Of a DNA stretch of 64,000 nucleotides, positions 46,437 to 55,680 are shown in pieces. The first letter of the stretch is position 1. Each line of letters begins with the position of its first letter. The translations under genes were made by a program, and so were the position numbers. Below the pieces are notes generated by a model, which ran no database searches, had not been told where the DNA came from, and was given only the letters and a program-made list of their open reading frames with translations. Source of the DNA: Halorussus marinus (GTDB taxonomy: Archaea; Halobacteriota; Halobacteria; Halobacteriales; Haladaptataceae); assembly GCF_004765795.1 (NCBI RefSeq), contig NZ_SBIV01000001.1:186001-250000 (forward strand), written 5' to 3'.

Positions 46437-47051
46437 ATGGACTCTGGAACTACGCGCCGCGCTCGAAGCGACGCTCGTCTGTCCGGCACGGACGCCGACG
46501 GGGCCTCTCCCTCCCGGGACGAGGTGTTCGACGCCGTCAAGAACCTCCGGCGGCGATACGTCGTCTACTACCTCCAGCGATACGGGAGCCCGGTCGAACT
46601 CGGCGAACTGGCCGAACAGGTCGCGGCGTGGGAGAACGACACCACCGTCGGCGACGTGTCGCCAAGCGAGCGCAAGTCGGTGTACAGCGCGCTCCACCAG
46701 ACCCACCTCCCGAAGCTTCAGGCGGCCGGCGTGGTCCACTACGACGCCGACCGGAGTCTCGTGACCACCCCCGACCACGCGGCCCGCCTCGACCTCCAGC
46801 TCGCGAGCGACCCGCACACGTCGGTGCCGTGGCACCGGGTCTATCTCTCGCTCGCGGTACTGAGCCTGCTGGTGTTGGCCTCCGTCTGGCAGGGGGTGGC
46901 GCCGTTCGCGATGGTGTCGGCCGTCGAGGTCGCGCTGTTCGTCACCGCCGGGTTCGGTGCGATCGCCATCGGCCACACCTACGACCTGCGGCGCTGGCGC
47001 CGACGCGCCGACGGCGCCGCGCCGGACTTCATCCTCGAACTCGACGACTGA
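46437..47051 (+). CDS. Membrane-anchored DUF7344-type winged-helix protein (paralogue)
   Basis: 204 residues: a polar start of about 28, a winged helix (RDEVFDAVKNLRRRYVVYYL, VSPSERKSVYSALHQTHLPK, VVHYDADRSLVTT), and two membrane helices near 130-150 and 157-178. The cytoplasmic tail is arginine-rich (YDLRRWRRRADG). It has the same build as the protein at 43631, so the two are paralogues bracketing the peptidase. The spacing to the GT4 gene is only 48 bases, but that gene has its own TATA box. Confidence 0.75.
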   Translation: MDSGTTRRARSDARLSGTDADGASPSRDEVFDAVKNLRRRYVVYYLQRYGSPVELGELAEQVAAWENDTTVGDVSPSERKSVYSALHQTHLPKLQAAGVVHYDADRSLVTTPDHAARLDLQLASDPHTSVPWHRVYLSLAVLSLLVLASVWQGVAPFAMVSAVEVALFVTAGFGAIAIGHTYDLRRWRRRADGAAPDFILELDD

Positions 47052-47068
47052 CTGTCCCGAAGGGTTGG

Positions 47069-47078
47069 GTTTTTAATC
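47069..47078 (+). promoter_or_regulatory. TATA box for the GT4 gene
   Basis: GTTTTTAATC is 22-31 bases before the ATG at 47100, giving a leaderless transcript. Confidence 0.6.
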
Positions 47079-47099
47079 GGGCGCTTCGTGGCGCTTCGT

Positions 47100-48239
47100 A
47101 TGCGCGTCGCGTTCGTCTCGGAGACGACGGCCCACCACCGGGAGACCGGGGCGACTCGGCGGACCCGACGCACCGCCGAGGCGCTGGTCGAGCGCGGCCA
47201 CGACGCGGTCGTCTGCTGTGCGAAGTGGTGGGACGGCGACCACGAGACCTTCGAACAGCGCGGCGTGACCTACCGCGCTGTCACCGACCGCCCCGCCCGC
47301 GACGCCCGACGATTCGCCGTCTCGCTCCCGGCCGCGCTCCGGGCGGCCGACCCCGACGTGATTCAGGTGTCGCCCGCCAGCCCCGGCCACGTCCTCGCGG
47401 CGAAGGCCGCGGGCGTCGCCGTCCGCGCGCCAGTGGTGGTCGACTGGTACGACTCGCCCGACCCCGGCGACAGCGAGGACCCGCTGTGGCGGCTCGCGGC
47501 CCGGCTCCCCGAACTCGTGTTGGCGCCGTCCGAGACGGTCCGGACGCGGATCCGCGAGTTGGGCGCCGACGGCGAGGCCGTCCGGGTGGTTCCGAACGCG
47601 ATCGACCTCGACGAGATCCGGGCGGCCGAGCCCCGCGAAGTCGCCGACGTGGTCTACTCCCGACGGCTCGACGAGGACGCCAACCTGGAGAGCCTCCTGC
47701 TCGCGCTCGCGGAGCTCCGGGACCGCGACTGGTCGGCGGTCGTGATCGGCGACGGGCCCGAACGGGACGTCTACGAGCGACAGGTCCGGGACCTCCGGAT
47801 CGAAGACCGGGTGTCGTTCGCGGGCGACCAGCCGCTCGAAAACCGGCTCGCGACGTTCAAGGGCGCCCACGTCTACGCACAGACCGCCCGCCGGGAGTCG
47901 TTCCCGACCGACCTGCTCCGGGCGCTGGCTTGCGGCTGTGCGGGCGTCGTCGAGTACCACGTCGATTCGAGCGCCCACGAGCTCGTCGAGCAGGAAGACC
48001 GGGCGTTCCGGACGACCAGCGAGCAAGAGCTCACCGACGCGCTGGTCGCGGCCGCCGAGATGGAGCCGATGACCTACAACGAGAACTTCACCGAGTTCGA
48101 CGAGAGCGCGGTCCTCGACAAGTACCTCGCCGCCTACGACGAGGCCGGCGAGCGGCTGAGCTGGGTCGAGCCGGCCGCGGTGGCCGGCGGCGTGCTGGTG
48201 GTCCTCGCGCTGGTCGCGCTCCTGATCGTCGCGCTGTGA
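47100..48239 (+). CDS. Family 4 glycosyltransferase with C-terminal membrane anchor
   Basis: 379 residues. Start MRVAFVSETTAHHRETGATR, with the GT-B fold: VQVSPASPGHVLAAKAAG, then VRVVPNAIDL and the donor-site segment ARRESFPTDLLRALACGCAG, where E-x7-type glutamate lies in RRESFP. The last 21 residues (from GGVLVVLALV) form a single hydrophobic anchor ending at the stop. It probably glycosylates a lipid or protein at the membrane. The ATG is fixed by the TATA box. Confidence 0.85.
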   Translation: MRVAFVSETTAHHRETGATRRTRRTAEALVERGHDAVVCCAKWWDGDHETFEQRGVTYRAVTDRPARDARRFAVSLPAALRAADPDVIQVSPASPGHVLAAKAAGVAVRAPVVVDWYDSPDPGDSEDPLWRLAARLPELVLAPSETVRTRIRELGADGEAVRVVPNAIDLDEIRAAEPREVADVVYSRRLDEDANLESLLLALAELRDRDWSAVVIGDGPERDVYERQVRDLRIEDRVSFAGDQPLENRLATFKGAHVYAQTARRESFPTDLLRALACGCAGVVEYHVDSSAHELVEQEDRAFRTTSEQELTDALVAAAEMEPMTYNENFTEFDESAVLDKYLAAYDEAGERLSWVEPAAVAGGVLVVLALVALLIVAL

Positions 48240-48255
48240 GCCGACTGTCGGCCCG

Positions 48256-48978
48256 TCAGCTTCGGATTCGCTCCCAGCCCCGAAACGTCAACAGGAGTCC
48301 CGCCAGTCGCGAGCCGAGCGTCACCGTCGAGTCGGTCCGTCGCTTCCAGTCGGCGTCGCTACAGAAATCGCCGCCCGACGCGACGCAGTGGGTTCTCTCG
48401 CCGCCGTACTCCTTGTGGCCCGTTCGGTGCACGAAGTAGTACCCGCCGTCGAACTGGAGTAACTGATTCGTCCGGGCCAACAGCCGATAGGTCACGATCC
48501 GTCCCGACTCGACGGCCCTCCGTTCGCGGGGCCGGAGATCGCTCGTCGCCACCATTCGAAGCGGATCGGAGTCGGTCACCGGTTCGAGCGCCAACTGCGC
48601 CTCGCCGGCGCGGTCGACGGTCGTCGGGCGGAAGAATCGGTCGCCGAGGGCGACGAGCCTGAACTCCGCGTGGAAGTCGACGCCCGCGCTGGCGCCTCCG
48701 GGGACGGGTCCGTTCCGCTGGACGGCGCCAAACACCCCGCACGTCCACCGATTCCAGTGGGCCTCGCAGGCGATTTCGTCGTCCACCGGGAGCGGTTCCT
48801 TTTCGGCGCCGTCGTCCACGCCGCGGAGTTCCAGCCCCGTTCCGCTCTCGTACTCGACCGAGACCGCGCTGTACTCGTACACCGCATCCGATCCGAGGTG
48901 GACGCCGGGGACCAGCGGATTGAGGAGGAGCGCGAGTCCGGCGGCGAGGACGGCCACCGACACCCATTCGGACTCCAT
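48256..48978 (-). CDS. Haloarchaeal hypothetical protein with N-terminal membrane helix
   Basis: 240 residues. One helix (residues 5-23, SVAVLAAGLALLLNPLVP) acts as signal anchor; the rest is mostly beta and faces outside, with paired cysteines (CEAHWNRWTC and CVASGGDFC) that could form disulfides. It ends with a weakly hydrophobic stretch and basic tail. I do not recognise the family. It starts 49 bases after the folC-folP stop in the same direction, so co-transcription is possible. Confidence 0.6.
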   Translation of the reverse strand: MESEWVSVAVLAAGLALLLNPLVPGVHLGSDAVYEYSAVSVEYESGTGLELRGVDDGAEKEPLPVDDEIACEAHWNRWTCGVFGAVQRNGPVPGGASAGVDFHAEFRLVALGDRFFRPTTVDRAGEAQLALEPVTDSDPLRMVATSDLRPRERRAVESGRIVTYRLLARTNQLLQFDGGYYFVHRTGHKEYGGERTHCVASGGDFCSDADWKRRTDSTVTLGSRLAGLLLTFRGWERIRS

Positions 48979-49027
48979 GCGTCTCCGTCAGGAGACCACG
49001 ACTACCCTCAAGAAAGTGTGGGACCGT

Positions 49028-51472
49028 TTACTCCTCGAACCGTTCGGGGTCGTCGGCCGCCGCGACCGCCCGCACCGCCGCGACGTTCTCCTCGACGTCG
49101 TGGACCCGGACGATGTCGGCGCCGCGCTCGGCCGCGATCGCGGTCCCGGCCACCGTCGCCGCGGTCTTGTCCTCGCCCGCGTCGACGAGGTCGAACATCG
49201 ACTTGTGCGAGTGGCCGATCAACACCGGACACTCCAAGGCGTGAAACTCGTCGGTCCGCCCGAGGAGTTCGAAACTCTCGGCGGCGGCCTTCCCGAAGCC
49301 CAGTCCGGGGTCGACGACGATCTGCTCGCGGTCGAGCCCCGCCTTCTCGGCGAGCAGGACGCGCTCTTCGAGTTCGTCGATCACGTCTTCGACCACGTCG
49401 TCGTAGTCGACGTCACGGCCGGGAACCACCGGCGCGTCGATGCTGTGCATCACGATCAGCGCCGCGTCGTGGTCCGCCGCAACGAACCGCATCTCGGGGT
49501 CTTCGAGCCCGGAGACGTCGTTCAGGATGTCGGCGCCGGCCTCGATCGCGGCCTCGGCGACCGCCGCCTTCCGGGTGTCGATCGAGATCGCGGCGTCGAG
49601 GTCGGCGATGCGCTCGATCACGGGCACCACGCGGTCGATCTCGGTCTCGACCGGGACCTCGTCGGCGCCCGGTCGAGTCGACTCTCCGCCCACGTCGACG
49701 ATGTCGACGCCCGCCGCGACCATCTCCTCGGCGCGGGCGACCGCGTCCTCGACCCGGTCGTACTCGCCGCCGTCGTGGAAGCTGTCGGGCGTGACGTTCA
49801 GGACGCCCATCACGGCGGTGCCGTCCGCCCACGGGTAGTCCGGATCGTCGGACTCGGTCTGGATGTCGAGCGCCGCCCGGAGGTCGTCGGCGAACACCGA
49901 CAGGCCGTACGGCTGGCCGTCGAGCTTCCCGGCGAGTCGCTTGAACTGCGCGAGCGTCCCCATCAACACGACGTCGACGTTCTGGTCGCTCTGTTCGTTG
50001 AGCCCCGAGATGGCACACTCCCCGCCGAGGCTCAGCATCTCCTCTTTGAGGTAGCGGGCCTGTCGCTCCTGCACCCGGGTCTTGAGCACGCGGTGGACCG
50101 CTTTCCCGCGCATCCGCCAGACGCCGGGGTCGGTGACGTGGGCGTCTTCGAGGGTCTCGCGGGCGTCGTCGATGTCCCGGACGTGCTTGGGGATCTCGGC
50201 GCGGGTCCACCGCGAGCGGGCCTCCGCGACCGCGAACAGCGAGCCGGCGACCAGCACCATGTCGTCGTCGCCGGCCGCCGACAGCGCGTTCTCCAGCGCG
50301 CCCTCGACCGCGCTCCGGGTCAGGACCTCGCCGGCGCCCGCCGCCTCGAACACCCGACCGACGACCGCCTCCTCTTCGGCCCGGTCGAGGTTGGGCCGGC
50401 ACGCGACCGCCCGGTCGGGCGTCGGGAGCGCCTCGGCCATCGCCCGGAGGTCCTTGTCGTGCATCGCGCCGAACACGAGGTGCAGATCGTCGTACTCGCC
50501 GTCGAACTCCGCGACGGTGTCGGCCAGCGCCTCGCAGGCCCCGGGGTTGTGCGCGCCGTCGAGCACCACGATCGGGTCCCGACCCATCACCTCGAACCGG
50601 CCGGGCCAGTCGGCCTTCCGGAGCCCGCGGGCCAGCTCGGTCTCGGTCACGTCTCCGACCTGTCTGGCGAGCGCGGCGGCGACGCCCGCGTTCCGGGCCT
50701 GATACTCGCCCAACAGCGGGATCGGGGTCTCGACCGACCAGTCCGGGCCGGCGAGCGCGACCTCCGCCTCGGTGTGGTTGGTCCGGCCCTCGTAGCTTGC
50801 CCGCACGTCGGCCTCGGCGTCGGGCCCGACCCGGACCACGTCGCCGGCCTGCATCCGGACCGCGTCGAAGGCCTCGCCGTCGGTGGCGGTCACCAGCGGC
50901 GCGTCGGCGGGCGCGACGTGGGCCTTGTCGTGGGCGATCTCCTCGATCGTCTCGCCGATGATGCCCGTGTGTTCGAGGGTGACGCTCGTGACCGCGCTCG
51001 CGACGGGGTCGACGACGCTGGTGGCGTCGTATTTCCCGCCGATCCCGACCTCCAGCACCGCGACGTCGACGTCCTCGCGTCCGAAGTGCCACAGCGCCAG
51101 CCCGGTCAGCACCTCGAAGAACGTCGGCGCGTCGCCGTCGGCCGCCCGGTCCTCGACGTACTCTCTGATCGACTCGACGTACGTCTCGACCGCCGCCTTC
51201 CGGACCTTTCGGCCGTTCACCTGGACGCGCTCGCGCACGTCGTCGAAGTGCGGGGAGGTGTACAACCCCACGTCGAGGCCCGCCTCCCGGAGGACGCGCT
51301 CGGTCATCCGGGCGGTCGAGCCCTTCCCGTTCGACCCCGCGACCTGCACGTAGTCGACGCCCTCGTGGGGGTCCCCGAGGTGCGAGAGGAGGTCGGCCGT
51401 CGACTCCGTCCCCGGCTTGGGACGGAAGCGACGCACGTCGAACAGGAAGTTCGCCGCCTCGTGGTAGTTCAT
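49028..51472 (-). CDS. folP: FolC-FolP fusion: dihydrofolate/folylpolyglutamate synthase plus dihydropteroate synthase
   Basis: 814 residues. Residues 1-420 are a Mur-ligase-like FolC with P-loop VQVAGSNGKGSTARM, LEVGIGGKYDATSVV and VLDGAHNPGACEAL. Residues 535-800 are FolP with MGVLNVTPDSFHDGG, VDVGGESTRPGA, ISIDTRK and VDPGLGFGK. An additional 110-residue linker domain joins them. It makes dihydropteroate and adds glutamate, steps of folate synthesis in the cytoplasm. The order FolC then FolP in one chain is a haloarchaeal trait. Confidence 0.93.
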   Translation of the reverse strand: MNYHEAANFLFDVRRFRPKPGTESTADLLSHLGDPHEGVDYVQVAGSNGKGSTARMTERVLREAGLDVGLYTSPHFDDVRERVQVNGRKVRKAAVETYVESIREYVEDRAADGDAPTFFEVLTGLALWHFGREDVDVAVLEVGIGGKYDATSVVDPVASAVTSVTLEHTGIIGETIEEIAHDKAHVAPADAPLVTATDGEAFDAVRMQAGDVVRVGPDAEADVRASYEGRTNHTEAEVALAGPDWSVETPIPLLGEYQARNAGVAAALARQVGDVTETELARGLRKADWPGRFEVMGRDPIVVLDGAHNPGACEALADTVAEFDGEYDDLHLVFGAMHDKDLRAMAEALPTPDRAVACRPNLDRAEEEAVVGRVFEAAGAGEVLTRSAVEGALENALSAAGDDDMVLVAGSLFAVAEARSRWTRAEIPKHVRDIDDARETLEDAHVTDPGVWRMRGKAVHRVLKTRVQERQARYLKEEMLSLGGECAISGLNEQSDQNVDVVLMGTLAQFKRLAGKLDGQPYGLSVFADDLRAALDIQTESDDPDYPWADGTAVMGVLNVTPDSFHDGGEYDRVEDAVARAEEMVAAGVDIVDVGGESTRPGADEVPVETEIDRVVPVIERIADLDAAISIDTRKAAVAEAAIEAGADILNDVSGLEDPEMRFVAADHDAALIVMHSIDAPVVPGRDVDYDDVVEDVIDELEERVLLAEKAGLDREQIVVDPGLGFGKAAAESFELLGRTDEFHALECPVLIGHSHKSMFDLVDAGEDKTAATVAGTAIAAERGADIVRVHDVEENVAAVRAVAAADDPERFEE

Positions 51473-51806
51473 ACCTGCGTGGACTCACGCCGTTCGCTTA
51501 GGCGTGTCGGAACTCGACCTACGACCGTTTCCAGCGGGCGGCCCGCGAGCGCGCCGCCCGTGCAAAACGTCGATGAAAACCACCGGGAGAGCGAAGCTCT
51601 CCGGAGCCTGCGTTCGCTCCGCTCACGCAGACGCGGCGCTCGCTCCGACGTTCGCTTCGCTCACTCCGGTCGTCGCTTGGTCCGCTCGCTCCTCGTGGTC
51701 CGAGACAGCGACGCTCTCTTCTCATCGCGAAGGGCGATGGCGTTCGACGACTTCGCTCGTCGCTCGCGGGACGACGACTCGATGCGAACCCGGAACGGCG
51801 CTCGGG
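51473..51806. other. Intergenic region holding element copy C
   Basis: 334 bases. Left part is the folC-folP promoter region; the middle is element copy C with its string of GC-rich inverted repeats; the right part (51700-51806) has no feature I can name. Confidence 0.5.
51536..51640 (+). repeat. Dispersed intergenic element, copy C
   Basis: Hairpin GGGCGGC-10 bases-GCCGCCC (51536-51559), then core TGCAAAACGTCGATGAAAA (51561-51579), then gagagcgaagctctc and tgcgttcgctccgctcacgca inverted repeats. Related words (cgttcgcttcgctcac, gtccgctcgctcctcg) continue to about 51700. It lies in the gap between the SHOCT and folC-folP genes. Confidence 0.65.
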
Positions 51807-52310
51807 CTACCGCTCGAACTCCCGTTCGAGTTCGCGGAGCTCGCGGTCGATTCGATCCTCGCTCGTCGTCTCGTCTTCCAGCAGTTCCCGGAGCCGGCGC
51901 TCGTATTCGAGTTCGGTGATCTCGCCGTCGACATACTCGCGTTTGAGCGCCTCGATCCGGTCCTCGGTGGTGGGCTCGAACCGGTCGGCGAGCCCGTACT
52001 CGCGGGCGTCCCCGGAGACGCGCTCGACCCCGCGGGCCACCCGGGCGAGTCGCTCGTCACGGGGGAGCGACGCCCGTCGGACGGCCGCGACCGAAGTCCC
52101 GATCAACAACAGGAACGAGAGCACGCCGACGAACCCGGCCGCGAGGAGGTACGGCGCGGCGGCGTCGAGCGCGACGAACACCAGCGGCGCGGTGCCGGTC
52201 GCTCCCGCGAGCGCCGAGGCGACCGCCAGCAGGCCGAACGCCGCGAGGCCGGCGATCGCGAACAGCGAGAGGGCGAAGGCCCCGAGGAGGAGCGAGACCC
52301 GTCGATCCAT
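51807..52310 (-). CDS. SHOCT domain membrane protein
   Basis: 167 residues from the ATG at 52310; ATG 52316 and GTG 52319 are also possible. Two membrane regions (8-40 and 50-75) precede a cytoplasmic part with the short SHOCT helix pair RIEALKREYVDGEITELEYE and a final charged coiled coil (TSEDRIDRELRELEREFER). SHOCT proteins may oligomerise or bind nucleic acid; the role is unknown. There is no clear partner gene. Confidence 0.78.
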   Translation of the reverse strand: MDRRVSLLLGAFALSLFAIAGLAAFGLLAVASALAGATGTAPLVFVALDAAAPYLLAAGFVGVLSFLLLIGTSVAAVRRASLPRDERLARVARGVERVSGDAREYGLADRFEPTTEDRIEALKREYVDGEITELEYERRLRELLEDETTSEDRIDRELRELEREFER

Positions 52311-52478
52311 AGCCATCACCGTCGTTTGGGGCGGCGCGTACTTGAGTCCGTTCGTGCGATCGCCGCCCGCCGCCCGGAAGCCGTCGAGACTCCGTCGGCC
52401 GCGAGTCGATCGATCCCGTTCGCGAGGCGTCGAGCGCCCCGACCGGGACCGTCGCGTGACCGGTCACAGCGGGGCGGT

Positions 52479-54122
52479 TCAGTCGTGTCTGAAACACCGC
52501 GTCCCGGTGAACACCATCGCCATGTCGCGTTCGTTCGCGGTCTCGATCACGTCGTCGTCGTTGACCGACCCGCCCGGCTGGATCACGGCCTCGATGCCCG
52601 CCTCGGCGGCGGCCTCGATGGCGTCCGGGAACGGGAAGAAGGCGTCGCTCGCCATCACCGCGCCCTCGGCGGACTTGCCCTCGGCGTCGCTGTCGGCCTT
52701 CATCTTCGCGATCTCGACGGCGTCGACGCGGCTGACCTGTCCCGCGCCCACGCCGACCGTCTCGGTGCCGTCGGCGAACACGATCGCGTTGGACTTGACG
52801 TGCTTGATGGTCTGCCACGCGAACAGCAGGCTCTCGTACTGGTCGTCGGTCGGCTCGCGGTCGGTGACGACGTCGAGGTCGTCCCGGGTCGGCGCCTGCA
52901 GGTCGCGCTCCTGGACGAGTCGACCCCCGACGAGGTCCTTCTCGGTGGTCGGCTCGGTGACGTCGCCCAGTTCGCCGTCGGTCCCGCCCGCGCCGCTCGC
53001 GGAGACGTCGAGCACTCGGAGGTTGTCCTTCTCGAAGAGCACCGCTCGGGCGTCGTCGTCGTACCCGGGCGCGACCACGACCTCCTTGAACGAGTCGACG
53101 ACCAGCTCGGCGGTGGCCCGATCGCAGGTGCGGTTCAGCGCGACGATGCCGCCGAACGCGCTCTTGGGGTCGGTCGCGAGCGCGCGGTCGTAGGCGTCGG
53201 CGAGCGTCTCGGCGGTGGCACACCCCGCGGGGTTGGTGTGTTTGATGACCGCGGCGGCCGGCCGGTCGAACTCCTTGACGAGGTTCAGGGCGGCGTCGGC
53301 GTCGTTGTAGTTGTTGTACCCCATTCCCTTGGCGCCCTCGTTGCGTTGGGGGGCGTCGACGACGCTGGCCTCCTCGCAGGTCGCGTCGGCGTACAGCGCG
53401 GCGTCCTGATGGGGATTCTCGCCGTATCGCAACTCGGCCGCGCGGTCGGCGGTTTCGACTCGCCGGGCGGGGAACTGCCCGCCGGCGTCGCCCTCGACTC
53501 GGACCTCGCCCGCCGCCTCGTCGACGGTCGCGCGGCCCTCGGCGAACCACTTCACGGCGCGCGGGTAGGCCTTGAACTCGCCCTCGGAGAGGACCCGGTC
53601 TTTGAGCGACTCGCGGTCGTCGCCGTCGTAGATCGGAACCGGCTCCTGGGTCACGATCGGACCGGCGTCGACCTCGGACTCGACGACGTCCCCCTCGTCG
53701 TCGGTCGCGTCGGTGACGACGTGGACGGTACACCCCGTCACGGAGACCCCGGCGTCGAGCGCGTCGCCCCACGCGTCGGTCCCGGGGAACGACGGGAGCA
53801 GCGAGGGGTGGACGTTCAGCGTCGTCGGCGCCGCATCGAGGAAGGTGTCCGAGAGGATGCGCATGTAGCCGTCGAGACAGATCAGGTCCGCGCCGTGGCC
53901 GTCGAGCGCGTCGAGGACGCGGCGCTCGTGGTCCCGGCGCGACTCGTCGTCGCGGGGTTCCACGACCTCGGTCGGGATGTCGCGCTCGTCGGCGTCGGCC
54001 AGCACGGGCGCGTCCGCGTCGGTGGTTACCACGACGCCGATCTCGGCCCCGCCGGGCGCGAGGTCGTCGAGTCGGAGGAGGTTGCGACCGCGATTCCCGG
54101 CCAGTCCCGCGATTCGTGTCAT
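52479..54122 (-). CDS. purH: PurN-PurH fusion: GAR and AICAR transformylase
   Basis: 547 residues from the ATG at 54122. Residues 1-190 are a PurN-type glycinamide ribonucleotide formyltransferase (NVHPSLLPSFPGTDAWGDAL, VDAGPIVTQEPVPI). Residues 205-547 are the AICAR transformylase half of PurH (YGENPHQDAALY, IKHTNPAGCA, SDAFFPFPDAIEAA, IQPGGSVNDDDV). The IMP cyclohydrolase half of bacterial PurH is absent, so a PurO-type enzyme elsewhere must close the ring. Divergent purB lies 168 bases away. Confidence 0.92.
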   Translation of the reverse strand: MTRIAGLAGNRGRNLLRLDDLAPGGAEIGVVVTTDADAPVLADADERDIPTEVVEPRDDESRRDHERRVLDALDGHGADLICLDGYMRILSDTFLDAAPTTLNVHPSLLPSFPGTDAWGDALDAGVSVTGCTVHVVTDATDDEGDVVESEVDAGPIVTQEPVPIYDGDDRESLKDRVLSEGEFKAYPRAVKWFAEGRATVDEAAGEVRVEGDAGGQFPARRVETADRAAELRYGENPHQDAALYADATCEEASVVDAPQRNEGAKGMGYNNYNDADAALNLVKEFDRPAAAVIKHTNPAGCATAETLADAYDRALATDPKSAFGGIVALNRTCDRATAELVVDSFKEVVVAPGYDDDARAVLFEKDNLRVLDVSASGAGGTDGELGDVTEPTTEKDLVGGRLVQERDLQAPTRDDLDVVTDREPTDDQYESLLFAWQTIKHVKSNAIVFADGTETVGVGAGQVSRVDAVEIAKMKADSDAEGKSAEGAVMASDAFFPFPDAIEAAAEAGIEAVIQPGGSVNDDDVIETANERDMAMVFTGTRCFRHD

Positions 54123-54256
54123 ACCCGAACGAGCGCCCGCCGCGGCAAAAGAATTTGCGGTTGCGAACCGACTAATACCCACCAACGTGTATATCAATGA
54201 CCCATTTGTCGCCTCCCATCCCGGCTACTGTGCACGAGCGTGCGTTCTGCGACCGA

Positions 54257-54266
54257 TACGCTTTTT
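54257..54266 (+). promoter_or_regulatory. TATA-like box for purB
   Basis: TACGCTTTTT is 25-34 bases before the purB ATG at 54291. The shared 168-base region also has an AT-rich stretch at 54150-54205 for purH. Confidence 0.45.
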
Positions 54267-54290
54267 GCCCGCGCACGGACACTCACTGTC

Positions 54291-55679
54291 ATGAACTCCC
54301 TGTACGCGGTTTCGCCGCTCGACGGCCGGTACGCCGGTCGAACCGAACCCCTCCGCGAGTACGCCAGCGAGGCCGCGCTGATGCGGGCCCGCGTCCGGGT
54401 CGAGGTCGAGTACCTCCTCGCGCTGGCGGACCTCGACGCGACCCCGCTCGAACTCGACGCCGCGGACCGATCGGACCTCCGGGCCCTCTACGAGGGGTTC
54501 GACGAGGCCGACGCCGGGCTGATCAAGCGGATCGAGACCGAGGGGTACGGCGACTACGCCGCGACCAACCACGACGTGAAGGCCGTCGAGTACTTTGTGC
54601 GCGAGCACCTCCCCGAGGGGTCCGAGGCCGCCTCGTGGATCCACTTCGGGCTCACGAGCGAGGACGTGAACAACCTCGCTCACCGCCTGCTCGTCCGGGG
54701 CGCGGTCGACGACGTGCTCGTGCCACAACTCCACGCGGTCCGGGACGCGCTCGCGGACTTCGCCCGCGAGCACCGCGACGTGCCGATGCTCGCCCGGACC
54801 CACGGCCAGCCCGCTACGCCGACGACGTTCGGCAAGGAGATGGCGGTGTTCGCCTCGCGGCTCGGGCGAGCGATCGGCCGCGTGAAGGCCGCCACCGAGG
54901 AGCTAGAGGGCAAGCTCGCGGGCGCGTCGGGCACCTACGCCGCCCACGTCGCCGCCTACCCCGACGTCGATTGGCCCGGCTTCGCCCGGGAGTTCGTCGC
55001 CGAACTGGGCTTCGAGCAGGCGCCGCTGACCACGCAGGTCAACCCCTGCGACGATCTGGCGGCGCTGTTCGACGCCCTTCGGGGCGCGAACAACGTCCTG
55101 CTCGACCTCGATCGGGACGCGTGGCGCTACGTCAGCGACCGCTACCTCGGCCAGGAGGCCGCCGCGGGCGAGACCGGCTCGTCGACGATGCCCCACAAGG
55201 TCAACCCGATCGACTTCGAGAACAGCGAAGGCAACCTCTCGAAGGCCAACTCGGATCTGGTCTTTCTGGGCGACTACGTGACCGAGTCGCGCCTCCAGCG
55301 GGACCTCTCGGACTCGACGGTCAAGCGGAACGTCGGCGCGGCGTTCGCCTACTGCCTGCTGGGGTATCTCAAGCTCCGGGACGGCCTCTCGAAGGTGGTC
55401 CCCAACGAGCAGGTGATGGCCGAGGAGCTCGAAGCCACCCCCGAGGTCATCGGCGAGGCCGTCCAGACCATCCTCCGGCGCGAGGGCCACGACGACGCCT
55501 ACGAGCGCGTCAAAGCGCTGACCCGCGGCCGGCGCGTGACGCTGGAGGACTTCCGCGAGCTGTTCGAGGAGTTAGCCGTCGACGAGGACACCCGCGAGGA
55601 ACTGCTCGCGCTGACGCCTGCCGGTTACACGGGCGTCGCGAGCGACATGGTCGACGCGCTCGACGCCGCCGACCGGTAG
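54291..55679 (+). CDS. purB: Adenylosuccinate lyase
   Basis: 462 residues. It cleaves SAICAR to AICAR and adenylosuccinate to AMP, releasing fumarate. Fumarase/aspartase-superfamily motifs are complete: SLYAVSPLDGRYAGRTEPL at the start, HFGLTSEDVNN, ARTHGQPATPTTFGKEM and the signature GSSTMPHKVNPIDFENSEGN. The ATG at 54291 fits the TATA box; the frame upstream to 54240 is not family-like. It is paired head to head with the purN-purH fusion, so the two purine genes can share control. Confidence 0.95.
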   Translation: MNSLYAVSPLDGRYAGRTEPLREYASEAALMRARVRVEVEYLLALADLDATPLELDAADRSDLRALYEGFDEADAGLIKRIETEGYGDYAATNHDVKAVEYFVREHLPEGSEAASWIHFGLTSEDVNNLAHRLLVRGAVDDVLVPQLHAVRDALADFAREHRDVPMLARTHGQPATPTTFGKEMAVFASRLGRAIGRVKAATEELEGKLAGASGTYAAHVAAYPDVDWPGFAREFVAELGFEQAPLTTQVNPCDDLAALFDALRGANNVLLDLDRDAWRYVSDRYLGQEAAAGETGSSTMPHKVNPIDFENSEGNLSKANSDLVFLGDYVTESRLQRDLSDSTVKRNVGAAFAYCLLGYLKLRDGLSKVVPNEQVMAEELEATPEVIGEAVQTILRREGHDDAYERVKALTRGRRVTLEDFRELFEELAVDEDTREELLALTPAGYTGVASDMVDALDAADR

Positions 55680-55680
55680 C

